Source of the DNA: Pseudomonas sp. KBW05 | GTDB lineage: Bacteria > Pseudomonadota > Gammaproteobacteria > Pseudomonadales > Pseudomonadaceae | Reading direction: 5' to 3' | DNA length: 64,000 nt | Assembly (NCBI RefSeq): GCF_003852405.1 | Contig: NZ_QAJM01000016.1 | Span: 1-64,000, forward strand | Position numbers and translations under genes: made by a program | In this document: in pieces, positions 11,177 to 20,922 of the stretch | How the letters are laid out: each line of letters opens with the position of its first letter | Position numbering within the stretch: position 1 is the stretch's first letter | Notes under the pieces: model-generated | The model's database searches: none | The model's input: the letters and a program-made list of their open reading frames with translations, nothing else | What the model was told of the DNA's origin: nothing

Positions 11177-12172
11177 ATGCAGCCTTCTTCTGACCTGTTC
11201 ACCCCCGCCTTCGGCCTCGGCAACCCCCACCTGCAAACGCTGTGGGGCCCGCTGTGGCGCCCCACCACCCACATCGAACGCCAACGCGAGCGCCTGTGGC
11301 TGGAAGACGGTGACTTCCTCGACCTCGACTGGCACGGCCCCCACGACGCGCAAGCGCCGTTGGTGCTGGTGTTGCACGGGCTGACCGGTTCATCCAACTC
11401 GCCCTACGTGGCCGGCCTGCAAAAAGCCCTCGCCAGCCGCGGCTGGGCGAGCGCCGCGCTGAACTGGCGTGGCTGTTCGGGGGAGCCGAATCTGTTGGCG
11501 CGCAGCTATCACTCCGGCGCCAGCGAAGACCTGGCAGCGGCGATTGCCCATCTGCGGGCCAAACGACCGTTGGCGCCGCTGTATGCGGTGGGTTATTCGC
11601 TGGGGGGCAATGTGTTGCTCAAACACCTGGGTGAAACCGGCGGGGCCTCGGGCTTGCAGGGCGCGGCGGCGGTGTCGGTGCCGTTTCGCCTGGATCAATG
11701 CGCGGATCGTATCGGCCTGGGCTTTTCGCGGGTTTATCAGAAGCACTTCATGCGTGAAATGCTGGCGTACATCCGCGTCAAGCAGCACCGGTTCTTGCAG
11801 GACGGCCGCGCGGACGGGCTGAAGACCCTGGAGGCCTTGGGTTCGCTGGAGAAGATGCGCACGTTCTGGGATTTCGATGGGCGGGTGACCGCGCCGTTGC
11901 ATGGGTTCCTCAGTGCCGAGGATTACTATCGCCGCGCGTCGAGTCGCTATTACCTGGGTGAGATTCGTACGCCGACGCTGATAATTCATGCGGCGGATGA
12001 TCCGTTTGTGTTTGCTCACAGCTTGCCGGAGGCTGGTGAGCTGTCGGATTGCACGGAGTTTGAATTACTGGAAAAAGGCGGCCACGTGGGTTTTGTCGGC
12101 GGATCGCTCAAGCGCCCAAGCTACTACCTTGAACACCGCATCCCCCAATGGCTACTGACACAACACGGTTAA
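11177..12172 (+). CDS. YheT-like alpha/beta hydrolase
   Basis: This 331-residue protein belongs to the UPF0017/YheT hydrolase family. Evidence is the N-terminal PAFGLGNPHLQTLWGPLWR, the oxyanion region LVLHGLTGSSNSPYV, the nucleophile elbow AVGYSLGGNVLLKHLG (Ser) and the C-terminal His region KGGHVGFVGG. These are predicted esterases of unknown physiological substrate. The start at 11177 gives the family N-terminus; the frame is open through the REPIN upstream, but that part is not coding. Confidence 0.85.
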   Translation: MQPSSDLFTPAFGLGNPHLQTLWGPLWRPTTHIERQRERLWLEDGDFLDLDWHGPHDAQAPLVLVLHGLTGSSNSPYVAGLQKALASRGWASAALNWRGCSGEPNLLARSYHSGASEDLAAAIAHLRAKRPLAPLYAVGYSLGGNVLLKHLGETGGASGLQGAAAVSVPFRLDQCADRIGLGFSRVYQKHFMREMLAYIRVKQHRFLQDGRADGLKTLEALGSLEKMRTFWDFDGRVTAPLHGFLSAEDYYRRASSRYYLGEIRTPTLIIHAADDPFVFAHSLPEAGELSDCTEFELLEKGGHVGFVGGSLKRPSYYLEHRIPQWLLTQHG

Positions 12173-12175
12173 AAA

Positions 12176-12264
12176 TGTGGGAGCTGGCTTGCCTGCGATG
12201 GCAGACTGTCAGTTGATACATGTGTAGCTGACCCACCGCTATCGCAGGCAAGCCAGCTCCCACA
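12176..12264. repeat. REPIN, outward TGTGGGAG ends
   Basis: REP arms at 12176-12199 and 12241-12264 are reverse complements (core GGGAGCTGGCTTGCCTGCGA). It separates the convergent hydrolase and sulfurtransferase genes. Confidence 0.88.
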
Positions 12265-12291
12265 GTTTGATTGGGTTTTCACCCTGGGGTT

Positions 12292-13146
12292 TTAGTCGCC
12301 TGTAGCGATTTCCCGCTGGGGGTCAGTAATCCACTCACTCCAAGACCCCGCATACAACTTGCCCAACGGATACCCCGCCAGGCTCAGGGCGAACAGGTTA
12401 TGACACGCCGTCACCCCCGAACCGCAATAGGCCACCAGCTCATCCGGTGAACGGCCTTTCAACTGATCAGCAAACCGTTGCTTGAGCTGCTCAACCGGCA
12501 AGAAACGCCCATCGCTGCCCAGGTTTTCACTGAACGCCGCACACTGCGCCCCCGGAATATGCCCGGCGACCGGGTCGATAGGCTCCACCTCACCGCGAAA
12601 GCGCGGCTGGGCGCGGGCATCGATCAAGGTCAGGCCCGGCTGGCCCAGGCGCTTTTGCAGGTGTTCGGCGTCCAGCAACAAATGGTTATCCGGCGTGCCG
12701 GCAAACGTCCCGGGCTGGATCACCGGCGCATCCAGGCTCAATGGGAAGCCCGCGGCATGCCAGGCCTTGAGGCCGCCATCGAGGATAAACACACCGTCAC
12801 GCTTGCCCAACCACGCCAGCAACCACCACGCCCGGGCGGCAAACGCGCCGGGGCCGTCGTCATACAGCACCACGTCGGTGTCGGCATTGATGCCCCAGGC
12901 CCGCAGTTGCTGCGCCAGCGTGTCCGCGACTGGCAACGGGTGACGACCGGTCACGCCCTTGGTCACCGGCCCGCTGAGGTGGCGCTCCAGGTCGGCGTAT
13001 TGCGCGCCCTCGATATGCCCTTCGGCGTAGCTGCAACGCCCGTAATCCGGGTCTTCAAGGGCAAAGCGGCAATCAAGGATCACCAGCCCGGGCGACTGTT
13101 GGCGCTCGGCCAATGGCTGGGGGCTGATCAGTTGGGCAAGCGGCAT
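12292..13146 (-). CDS. sseA: 3-mercaptopyruvate/thiosulfate sulfurtransferase (two rhodanese domains)
   Basis: This 284-residue protein has two rhodanese domains. The C-terminal domain bears the active-site loop YCGSGVTACHN, the CGSGVT form characteristic of mercaptopyruvate sulfurtransferases rather than classical rhodanese. N-terminal markers include ILDCRFALEDPDYGR and EGHIEGAQYADLERHL. An AGGAG site precedes the ATG. It lies downstream of laoR on the same strand with a 33-bp gap, so the two could share a transcript. Substrate preference cannot be fixed from sequence. Confidence 0.85.
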   Translation of the reverse strand: MPLAQLISPQPLAERQQSPGLVILDCRFALEDPDYGRCSYAEGHIEGAQYADLERHLSGPVTKGVTGRHPLPVADTLAQQLRAWGINADTDVVLYDDGPGAFAARAWWLLAWLGKRDGVFILDGGLKAWHAAGFPLSLDAPVIQPGTFAGTPDNHLLLDAEHLQKRLGQPGLTLIDARAQPRFRGEVEPIDPVAGHIPGAQCAAFSENLGSDGRFLPVEQLKQRFADQLKGRSPDELVAYCGSGVTACHNLFALSLAGYPLGKLYAGSWSEWITDPQREIATGD

Positions 13147-13179
13147 GACGGACTCCTGTGGACAGATTCGGGAAAGGTC

Positions 13180-13851
13180 CTACTTCACTTCTTCCAGTGC
13201 CTGATTCAACGGCACGTAAAACTCTTTGAACAACGCGTCTACCGCGTCCTTGGCCTCGGGCGTGACAAACCCGGCCTCCAGCACCAGCACCTGGTACACC
13301 CCGCGCTTGATCGCCTCGGCGCTCAAGTGCGCGGAATTTTCGTTGGTGGTGCACAGGAAGCGTACCCACGACGTGAGGATGATCCACGCGTTGAGGGTCA
13401 GGGCTTCGGTCTGGATCGGGTCCATATTGAGGATGCCGGCATCGACAAACCCCCGGTAGATCGCATTGCCCTGGATCAGGCAGCGCTGAGAGAAACGCCG
13501 GTAGCCGGTGGCCAGTTCCGGGTCGCTTTCCAGCAGGTGTTCAAGGTCGCGGTGCAAGAAACGATAGCGCCACATGCCCGCCAGCAAGGCCTGCAAGTAG
13601 AAGCGTTTGTCCTGAACGGTGGCGGCGCGCCCCTGGGGCGGACGCAGGAAACTGTCCACCAGGGCTTCGTATTCGCGAAACAGCACGGCGATGATCGCCT
13701 GCTTGTTGGGGAAGTGGTAGTACAGGTTGCCCGGGGAAATTTCCATGTGGGCAGCAATATGGTTGGTGCTGATACTGCGCTCGCCCTGCTGGTTAAAAAG
13801 CTCCAGGCTGGTTTGCACAATGCGCTCGCTGGTCTTTACTCGTGGTGCCAT
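13180..13851 (-). CDS. laoR: TetR family repressor LaoR
   Basis: This 223-residue TetR regulator has an N-terminal helix-turn-helix (residues about 8-55, with ISTNHIAAHMEISPGNLYYHFPNKQAI in pieces) and a ligand-binding C-domain. It is divergent from laoCBA. The same arrangement next to coaD in P. aeruginosa (PA0363-PA0367) is the LaoABCR system for oxidation of long-chain alcohols, in which LaoR is the repressor. A 20-bp palindrome in the intergenic region is its likely operator. Confidence 0.85.
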   Translation of the reverse strand: MAPRVKTSERIVQTSLELFNQQGERSISTNHIAAHMEISPGNLYYHFPNKQAIIAVLFREYEALVDSFLRPPQGRAATVQDKRFYLQALLAGMWRYRFLHRDLEHLLESDPELATGYRRFSQRCLIQGNAIYRGFVDAGILNMDPIQTEALTLNAWIILTSWVRFLCTTNENSAHLSAEAIKRGVYQVLVLEAGFVTPEAKDAVDALFKEFYVPLNQALEEVK

Positions 13852-13935
13852 AGGGGAATCAGCTTCTATACACGTGATGGGGCATCTTACGGCCTATCCA
13901 GGCCGGGATAAAACTGCATGTTGCTGCAATGTTAT

Positions 13936-13964
13936 TTGACAATTTAGAGCAATGACTCTAAAAA
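13936..13964 (+). promoter_or_regulatory. Candidate sigma-70 promoter of laoCBA
   Basis: A consensus -35 TTGACA (13936-13941) is followed after 17 bp by a weak -10, TAAAAA (13959-13964), 35 bp upstream of the laoC start codon. The spacer is filled by the palindrome described separately. Confidence 0.6.
13943..13962. promoter_or_regulatory. Putative LaoR operator palindrome
   Basis: TTTAGAG-N6-CTCTAAA is a perfect inverted repeat with 7-bp arms. It sits between and overlaps the -35 and -10 boxes of the lao promoter, where binding of a TetR dimer would block RNA polymerase. Assignment to LaoR is by position. Confidence 0.6.
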
Positions 13965-13998
13965 TCCAGGCAGACCTATAACAACCGGGAACTGCGCC

Positions 13999-15426
13999 AT
14001 GTCTGCCAACGTTGCCTACCTGCAAGATTCCCAGGCGCTGGAACACCTCCAGGACCTGTTCGACGCCCAACAACGCGCCTACGCGGCCAACCCGATGCCG
14101 CCGGCAGGTCAACGCCAGCAATGGCTCAAGGCCCTGCGTGACCTGCTGAGCGACGAACGCCAGGCGTTGATCAACGCCATCAGCCAGGATTTCAGCCACC
14201 GCAGCGCCGACGAAACCCTGTTCGCCGAATTGATGCCCAGCCTGCATGGCATTCACTACGCCAGCAAACACCTCAAGGGCTGGATGAAACCTTCGCGCCG
14301 CGCCGTAGGCATTGCCTTCCAGCCCGCGTCCGCCAAAGTCATCTACCAACCGCTGGGCGTGGTCGGGGTGATCGTGCCGTGGAACTACCCGCTGTACCTG
14401 GCCATTGGCCCGCTGGTCGGTGCATTGGCGGCGGGTAACCGGGTGATGCTCAAGCTCAGCGAATCCACCCCCGCCACCGGCGAATTGCTCAAAACGCTGC
14501 TGGCGAAGATCTTCCCCGAAGACCTGGTGTGCGTGGTGCTCGGCGAGGCCGATATGGGCATCGCGTTTTCCAGGCTGCGCTTCGACCACCTGCTGTTCAC
14601 CGGCGCCACCAGCATCGGCAAGCATGTGATGCGCGCGGCGGCCGAACACCTCACGCCGGTCACCCTGGAGCTGGGCGGCAAGTCGCCCGCCATCGTCTCT
14701 GCCGATGTACCGCTCAAGGACGCCGCCGAACGCATCGCCTTCGGCAAGGCCTTGAACGCCGGGCAAACCTGCGTGGCGCCGGACTACGTGCTGGTGCCGG
14801 AAGATCGCGTGGAGGGCTTCGTCGAGGCCTACACCCAAGCGATTCGCGGGTTTTACCCGACCCTGGCCGACAACCCGGACTACACCGCCATCATCAACGA
14901 ACGGCAATTGGCGCGGCTCAACGCCTATGCCAAGGACGCCACCGACAAGGGCGCCACCCTGATCCCGCTGTTTGATCAGGGCCAGGCCCGGCGCATGGCC
15001 CACAGCCTGTTGCTGAATGTCAGCGATGACATGACGGTGATGCAGGACGAAATTTTCGGCCCGCTGCTGCCGATCGTGCCGTATCGCGGCCTTGACCAGG
15101 CGTTTGCCTACATCAACCAGCGCCCTCGCCCGCTGGCCCTGTATTACTTCGGCTACAACAAGGGTGAACAGAACCGCGTACTCCACGAGACCCATTCCGG
15201 CGGCGTGTGCCTGAACGACACCCTGCTGCACGTGGCCCAGGACGACATGCCGTTCGGCGGCATCGGCCCCTCGGGCATGGGCCACTACCACGGCCACGAA
15301 GGTTTCCTAACGTTCAGCAAAGCCAAGGGTGTGCTGGTGAAACAACGCCTGAACGCGGCGAAATTGATCTACCCGCCTTATGGCAAGGCGATCCAGACGT
15401 TGATCCAGAAGCTGTTTATCCGCTGA
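13999..15426 (+). CDS. laoC: Long-chain aldehyde dehydrogenase LaoC (coniferyl aldehyde dehydrogenase-like)
   Basis: This 475-residue NAD(P)-dependent aldehyde dehydrogenase oxidises the aldehyde made by LaoA to the acid. It has the general-base motif LELGGKSPAIV (Glu) and the catalytic cysteine in NAGQTCVAPDYVL, plus the cofactor loop FTGATSIGKHVM. It resembles the CalB subgroup, so automatic pipelines often call it coniferyl aldehyde dehydrogenase; the neighbours favour fatty aldehydes. It is first in laoCBA, divergent from laoR. Confidence 0.85.
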   Translation: MSANVAYLQDSQALEHLQDLFDAQQRAYAANPMPPAGQRQQWLKALRDLLSDERQALINAISQDFSHRSADETLFAELMPSLHGIHYASKHLKGWMKPSRRAVGIAFQPASAKVIYQPLGVVGVIVPWNYPLYLAIGPLVGALAAGNRVMLKLSESTPATGELLKTLLAKIFPEDLVCVVLGEADMGIAFSRLRFDHLLFTGATSIGKHVMRAAAEHLTPVTLELGGKSPAIVSADVPLKDAAERIAFGKALNAGQTCVAPDYVLVPEDRVEGFVEAYTQAIRGFYPTLADNPDYTAIINERQLARLNAYAKDATDKGATLIPLFDQGQARRMAHSLLLNVSDDMTVMQDEIFGPLLPIVPYRGLDQAFAYINQRPRPLALYYFGYNKGEQNRVLHETHSGGVCLNDTLLHVAQDDMPFGGIGPSGMGHYHGHEGFLTFSKAKGVLVKQRLNAAKLIYPPYGKAIQTLIQKLFIR

Positions 15427-15454
15427 TAACACCACTCTCGGGATAACAATAAAA

Positions 15455-16000
15455 ATGAACCCCAGCCTGACTGAAACACCCGCGCTGTCACGGCGCGGCG
15501 TCTTGAAAATCGGCCTGTGCGCCAGCGCTTTCCTGGCCACCGCCGGGCTCGGCGCCAGCCTCAGCGGCTGCTCCAGCAGCACGCCCGCCAGCGGCTTTGT
15601 GATGTTGCGCAGCAGTGACCTGCCGTTCCTGCGCGCCGTGATCCCAGTGCTGCTCGAAGGCGTGGCCAGCGCCGAGGCCGTCGCCAGCGGCATCGAGGAC
15701 ACACTGAAAAAGCTCGATTTCAGCCTGCAACGCCTGTCGCCGGAGATGTTCAAGCTCACCCAGCAACTGTTTGACGTGCTGGGCATGGGCATCACCCGTG
15801 GGCCGCTGACCGGGATCTGGGGCAGTTGGGAAAACGCCAGCAGCGAACAGATCCGCAACTTTCTGCATCGCTGGGAGAACAGCTACCTGAACCTGCTGCG
15901 CATGGGCCAGGGTTCGTTGCTCAAGCTGGTGATCATGGCGTGGTATTTTCAGCCGGCGTCCTGGGCCCATTGCGGCTATCCCGGGCCTCCAAAGATCTAG
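15455..16000 (+). CDS. laoB: LaoB, Tat-signal small subunit
   Basis: This 181-residue protein starts with a twin-arginine signal (SRRGVLK, R13-R14) and a hydrophobic stretch ending in LSGC (C39), a lipobox, so it may be a Tat-exported lipoprotein. The remainder is helical and resembles the small third subunit of gluconate-type dehydrogenases in size and position. It lies between laoC and laoA. By analogy it could escort or anchor LaoA; its exact role is inferred. Confidence 0.78.
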   Translation: MNPSLTETPALSRRGVLKIGLCASAFLATAGLGASLSGCSSSTPASGFVMLRSSDLPFLRAVIPVLLEGVASAEAVASGIEDTLKKLDFSLQRLSPEMFKLTQQLFDVLGMGITRGPLTGIWGSWENASSEQIRNFLHRWENSYLNLLRMGQGSLLKLVIMAWYFQPASWAHCGYPGPPKI

Positions 16001-16021
16001 CCTTGATAACCCAATCAAAAC

Positions 16022-16110
16022 TGTGGGAGCGGGCTTGCTCGCGAAAGCGGTGGGTCAGTCAAATAATCCGTCACTGATACACCGCTTTCGCGAGCAAGCC
16101 CGCTCCCACA
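16022..16110. repeat. REPIN, outward TGTGGGAG ends, within lao operon
   Basis: Perfect 30-bp arms at 16022-16051 and 16081-16110 carry the GGGAGCGGGCTTGCTCGC core. The element lies between the tandem laoB and laoA genes and would form a strong hairpin in a laoCBA mRNA. Confidence 0.9.
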
Positions 16111-16164
16111 TTTAGATCGCAACTTCGTAGCGACCGACACCTATAACAACAAGAGTGCACGCCC

Positions 16165-17760
16165 ATGCCCGTACCCGATCTGTTCCGTGATGGCCTCGCC
16201 CGTGGCTGGAAAACCCACAACGGCGCCGCCCTCGACAGCGACCTGACCCTGGAAGCCGACGTCGCCATCATCGGCAGTGGCGCCGGCGGCGGCACCACCG
16301 CCGAGATCCTCAGCGCCGCCGGCTACAAGGTGCTGCTGATCGAAGAAGGCCCGCTCAAGACCAGCAGCGATTTCAAGCTGCTCGAGGACGAGGCCTACAC
16401 CAGCCTGTACCAGGAAGGCATCGGCCGTATGAGCAAGGACGGCGCGATCACCATCCTGCAAGGCCGGGCGGTGGGTGGCACCACGTTGATCAACTGGACG
16501 TCGAGCTTTCGCACGCCGGACGCCACCCTTTCCCACTGGGCCAGCGAATACGCGGTGAAGGGCCACAGCAGCGCCGAGATGGCGCCGTGGTTCGAAAAAA
16601 TGGAGCAACGCCTGGGCATCGCGCCGTGGGCTATGCCGCCCAACCCCAATAACGACGTGATCCGCAAAGGCTGCGAAAAGCTTGGCTACAGCTGGCATGT
16701 CATCCCGCGCAATGTGCGTGGCTGCTTCAACCTGGGGTATTGCGGCATGGGTTGCCCGGTCAACGCCAAGCAGTCGATGTTGGTGACCACCATCCCGTCC
16801 ACCCTGGAAGCCGGCGGCGAGCTGCTCTACCTGGCCCGCGCTGAACGCCTGAAGTACAGCGGCGACACCATCAGCAGCCTGGAATGCGTGGCCATGGACG
16901 ATCTGTGCGTGGCACCGACCGGTCGCAAGATTACGGTGAAAGCCAAGCACTACGTGCTCTCCGGCGGCGGTATCAACAGCCCGGCGCTGCTGATGCGCTC
17001 GGATGCCCCCGACCCGCATTCGCGGGTGGGCAAACGCACTTTTCTGCACCTGGTGAATTTCTCTGCGGGGCTGTTCGACGAAGTGATCAACCCGTTCTAT
17101 GGCGCGCCGCAGTCGATCTATTCCGACCATTTCCAATGGCAGGACGGCACCACCGGCAAAATGTCGTACAAGCTCGAAGCGCCGCCCTTACATCCGGCGC
17201 TGGCCAGCACCCTGCTGGGCGGCTACGGCGAGCAGAACGCCCTGGACATGAGCCAATTGCCCAACACCCACGCCATGCTCGCGCTGTTGCGGGACGGTTT
17301 TCACCCCGACAGCCCCGGTGGCACCGTGGATTTGCGCGGTGATGGCACGCCGGTGCTCGACTATCAGGTTTCGGACTACGCCTGGGACGGCCTGCGCCGG
17401 GCCTTCCACAGCATGGCCGAGATCCAGTTCGCGGCGGGCGCCAAGTCGGTCAAGCCGCTGCACCACGATGCGCGCTACGTGAAAACCCTGGGCGAAGCCC
17501 GCGCAATGATCGACGACCTCAACCTGGAACTGCACCGCACCTGCCTGGGCAGCGCCCATGTGATGGGCGGTTGCGCCATGGGCGAAGACCCGAAAAACGC
17601 GGTGGCCGACAGCCTCGGGCGCCATCATCAATTGCGCAACCTGTCGATCCACGACGGTTCGCTGTTCCCCACCAGCATTGGGGCCAACCCGCAATTATCG
17701 GTGTATGGATTGACCGCGCAACTGGCGACCGCGTTGGCCGAACGTCTGAAAACGGCGTGA
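16165..17760 (+). CDS. laoA: GMC family alcohol oxidoreductase LaoA
   Basis: This 531-residue flavoprotein oxidises long-chain primary alcohols to aldehydes. The FAD-binding loop is DVAIIGSGAGGGTTAE near residue 33, followed by the GMC segment GRAVGGTTLINW; the C-terminal active-site region has HVMGGCAMG and SIGANPQLSVYGL. A cysteine-rich segment (RNVRGCFNLGYCGMGCPVNAK) is typical of the long-chain alcohol oxidase/gluconate dehydrogenase branch. It has no signal peptide of its own. It follows laoB after a REPIN. Confidence 0.87.
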   Translation: MPVPDLFRDGLARGWKTHNGAALDSDLTLEADVAIIGSGAGGGTTAEILSAAGYKVLLIEEGPLKTSSDFKLLEDEAYTSLYQEGIGRMSKDGAITILQGRAVGGTTLINWTSSFRTPDATLSHWASEYAVKGHSSAEMAPWFEKMEQRLGIAPWAMPPNPNNDVIRKGCEKLGYSWHVIPRNVRGCFNLGYCGMGCPVNAKQSMLVTTIPSTLEAGGELLYLARAERLKYSGDTISSLECVAMDDLCVAPTGRKITVKAKHYVLSGGGINSPALLMRSDAPDPHSRVGKRTFLHLVNFSAGLFDEVINPFYGAPQSIYSDHFQWQDGTTGKMSYKLEAPPLHPALASTLLGGYGEQNALDMSQLPNTHAMLALLRDGFHPDSPGGTVDLRGDGTPVLDYQVSDYAWDGLRRAFHSMAEIQFAAGAKSVKPLHHDARYVKTLGEARAMIDDLNLELHRTCLGSAHVMGGCAMGEDPKNAVADSLGRHHQLRNLSIHDGSLFPTSIGANPQLSVYGLTAQLATALAERLKTA

Positions 17761-17794
17761 AAAAACACGGTCTATCGTGGTTTCTTCTACATAA

Positions 17795-18811
<1,017 letters not shown>

Positions 18812-18837
18812 GGTTCTTTAGCGCCTGCCAGGGCCTC

Positions 18838-18919
18838 TTCGCGAGCAAGCCCGCTCCCACAGTTGACCGAGTTCCAACATGGGAATGCGGTCGAATGTGG
18901 GAGCGGGCTTGCTCGCGAA
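18838..18919. repeat. REPIN, outward TTCGCGAG ends
   Basis: REP copies at 18838-18861 and 18896-18919 are reverse complements in the opposite relative orientation to the TGTGGGAG-ended class. The spacer contains TTGACCGAGTTCCAACATGG, shared (inverted) with other elements of this class. It lies between the convergent ferredoxin and mutM genes. Confidence 0.9.
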
Positions 18920-18944
18920 GGCGTCATCAGCCATCACCTAGCAA

Positions 18945-19757
18945 TCAGCTCTGGCACCTAGGGCAAAACACACTCGCCCGCTGCCCCAGCATCACATTGC
19001 GCAACTCCGTCCCACAGACCTTGCACGCCTCGTTCCCCCGGCCATAAACAAACAGCTCCTGCTGGAAATACCCCGGCTGCCCATCCCCACCGATAAAGTC
19101 GCGCAATGTCGTACCGCCCCGCTCGATCGCGGCGGCCAGGATGCGCTTGATCTCGATCGCCAGCTTCAAATAGCGCCCACGGGAAATACCGCCCGCCTCA
19201 CGCCGCGGGTCGATCCCCGCCGCAAACAGCGCTTCCGTCGCATAGATATTGCCCACGCCCACCACCACCGCGTTGTCCATGATGAAAGGCTTCACCGCCA
19301 TCGAACGGCCACGGGACAGTTTGAACAGGCGCTCGCCATCAAACAGGTCGGTCAACGGCTCGGGCCCCAGGCGCAGCAGCAGTTCGTGGTTGTGCGGGTC
19401 CTGGCTCCAGAGCATGGCGCCAAAACGCCGTGGGTCGGTATAGCGCAGGGCCAGGCCGGATTCGAGTTCGATATCCACATGCTCATGCTTGAGCGCCGGC
19501 AGCCCGACTTCCACCAGCCGCAGGTTGCCTGACATGCCCAAATGGCTGATCAGCGTGCCCACTTCGGCGTTGATCAACAGGTACTTGGCCCGCCGCTCCA
19601 CCAACACGATGCGCTGCCCGGACAGGCGCACATCAAGGTCTTCCGGGATCGGCCAGCGCAGGCGCCGCTCGCGCACGATCACGCGGCTGACGCGCTGGCC
19701 TTCCAGGTGCGGCGCAATCCCGCGCCGGGTGGTTTCGACTTCGGGCAACTCGGGCAT
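18945..19757 (-). CDS. mutM: Formamidopyrimidine-DNA glycosylase MutM (Fpg)
   Basis: MutM removes 8-oxoguanine and formamidopyrimidines and cleaves the resulting abasic site. The 270-residue protein starts [13 protein letters not shown], supplying the catalytic N-terminal proline and the adjacent glutamate, and ends in a zinc finger ([12 protein letters not shown], then CPRCQ). A GAGG site precedes the ATG. It lies 22 bp downstream of the HDOD gene on the same strand. Confidence 0.96.
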   Translation of the reverse strand: MPELPEVETTRRGIAPHLEGQRVSRVIVRERRLRWPIPEDLDVRLSGQRIVLVERRAKYLLINAEVGTLISHLGMSGNLRLVEVGLPALKHEHVDIELESGLALRYTDPRRFGAMLWSQDPHNHELLLRLGPEPLTDLFDGERLFKLSRGRSMAVKPFIMDNAVVVGVGNIYATEALFAAGIDPRREAGGISRGRYLKLAIEIKRILAAAIERGGTTLRDFIGGDGQPGYFQQELFVYGRGNEACKVCGTELRNVMLGQRASVFCPRCQS

Positions 19758-19779
19758 AGGTACCTCGTAAACGGAAGGG

Positions 19780-20646
19780 TCAGTGCGCGCCCAGTTCGCG
19801 GATCGACAACTTCATGCTTTCGAAGTCGTAGTCCGACAGGCCCACGTAGTCCAGCACCAGATGGCTGATGGCATTCCACTCGTGATCCACCGCCTGGTTA
19901 CCCAGCACGCGGTAGGACGAGCAGATGTGCTCGGCCATCTTGAGGATTGCCAGCAGGTTTTTCAGCTGCGGATTGCGCGACGATTCATCGCTGAAAATCG
20001 CCAGGGCGTTGTGGTGGTTGGCTATGGCGTCGGTCACATGCTGCGGCAGGCGCCAGGACTTGGCGGTGTAGTAGCCGACCACGGCATGGTTGGTGTTGAA
20101 CGCGTTGTTCTCGGTATCCACCACGCGGCAGTCCGGGCCGGCGCTGGCATAGGCCTCTTCGAGCACCGCCATGTAATTGGGGAAACGCTTGAGCATCAGC
20201 GGCACGCCGCAATCGTGGAACAGGCCGAGGGCGTAGGCTTCGTCCACCGCCTGGGCGCCGGTGCGCTTGGCCAGGGTCAGGCAGGTCATGGCCACGTCCT
20301 GGGCGGTGTCCCAGAAGCGGTTGAGGGTGACGATGGTGTCGTCGCTCATCTCGCCCTTGATCGACAGCGCGTTGATCAGGTTGATGACCGAACGGCTGCC
20401 CAGCAGGTTCACGGCGCGCTGGATCGAGGCGATCTTGTTGCTCAGGCCGAAGTACGACGAGTTGACGACCTTCAGCAATGCGCCGGACAGGCCCGGGTCC
20501 TGGGCGATCAGCCGGGCGATCACTTCCAGGTCCGGGTCAGGCATGTACTGCTCCATCTGCAGATCTACCATGATCTGCGGCTGGGGCGGCACACTGATGC
20601 CTTGCAGGGCCTGTTGGATCTGTTCGGCGGATAGCTCTTGGGACAT
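19780..20646 (-). CDS. HDOD domain signalling protein
   Basis: This 288-residue protein is essentially one HDOD domain, a degenerate HD-type domain found in bacterial signalling proteins. Visible motifs are [37 protein letters not shown] and [16 protein letters not shown]. No enzymatic activity is expected. Similar proteins regulate surface behaviours or stress in other species, but no specific role follows from this sequence. It precedes mutM by 22 bp. Confidence 0.85.
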   Translation of the reverse strand: MSQELSAEQIQQALQGISVPPQPQIMVDLQMEQYMPDPDLEVIARLIAQDPGLSGALLKVVNSSYFGLSNKIASIQRAVNLLGSRSVINLINALSIKGEMSDDTIVTLNRFWDTAQDVAMTCLTLAKRTGAQAVDEAYALGLFHDCGVPLMLKRFPNYMAVLEEAYASAGPDCRVVDTENNAFNTNHAVVGYYTAKSWRLPQHVTDAIANHHNALAIFSDESSRNPQLKNLLAILKMAEHICSSYRVLGNQAVDHEWNAISHLVLDYVGLSDYDFESMKLSIRELGAH

Positions 20647-20735
20647 AAGTACTTACTCTGGACTAGGCGGGGATTCTAACCTCTATGGGAACCTGACCGA
20701 CACCTCAAAAACCTGAACGGAAACCCGATCAAAGG

Positions 20736-20854
20736 GGGGAGCTGGCTTGTGTGGGAGCGGGCTTGCTCGCGAATGCGGTGGGTCAGCTTGCATATGTATT
20801 GACTGACCCACCGCGTTCGCGAGCAAGCCCGCTCCCACACAAGCCCGCCCCCAC
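20736..20854. repeat. Nested double REPIN
   Basis: An inner REPIN with TGTGGGAGCGGG ends and a GTGGGTCAG/CTGACCCAC spacer is flanked on both sides by extra partial REP copies (GGGAGCTGGCTTGT left, ACAAGCCCGCCCCCAC right), giving about 119 bp of imperfect palindrome between the divergent HDOD and rlmI genes. Confidence 0.85.
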
Positions 20855-20890
20855 ATGTCCGGCGGCACCGCCAATTCCTACACAACACGG

Positions 20891-20896
20891 TATACT
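20891..20896 (+). promoter_or_regulatory. Candidate -10 box of rlmI
   Basis: TATACT 27 bp before the rlmI ATG, just downstream of the nested REPIN. No clear -35 is visible. Confidence 0.4.
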
Positions 20897-20922
20897 CCCG
20901 CTCTTTTTTCCGGAGCGACGTC

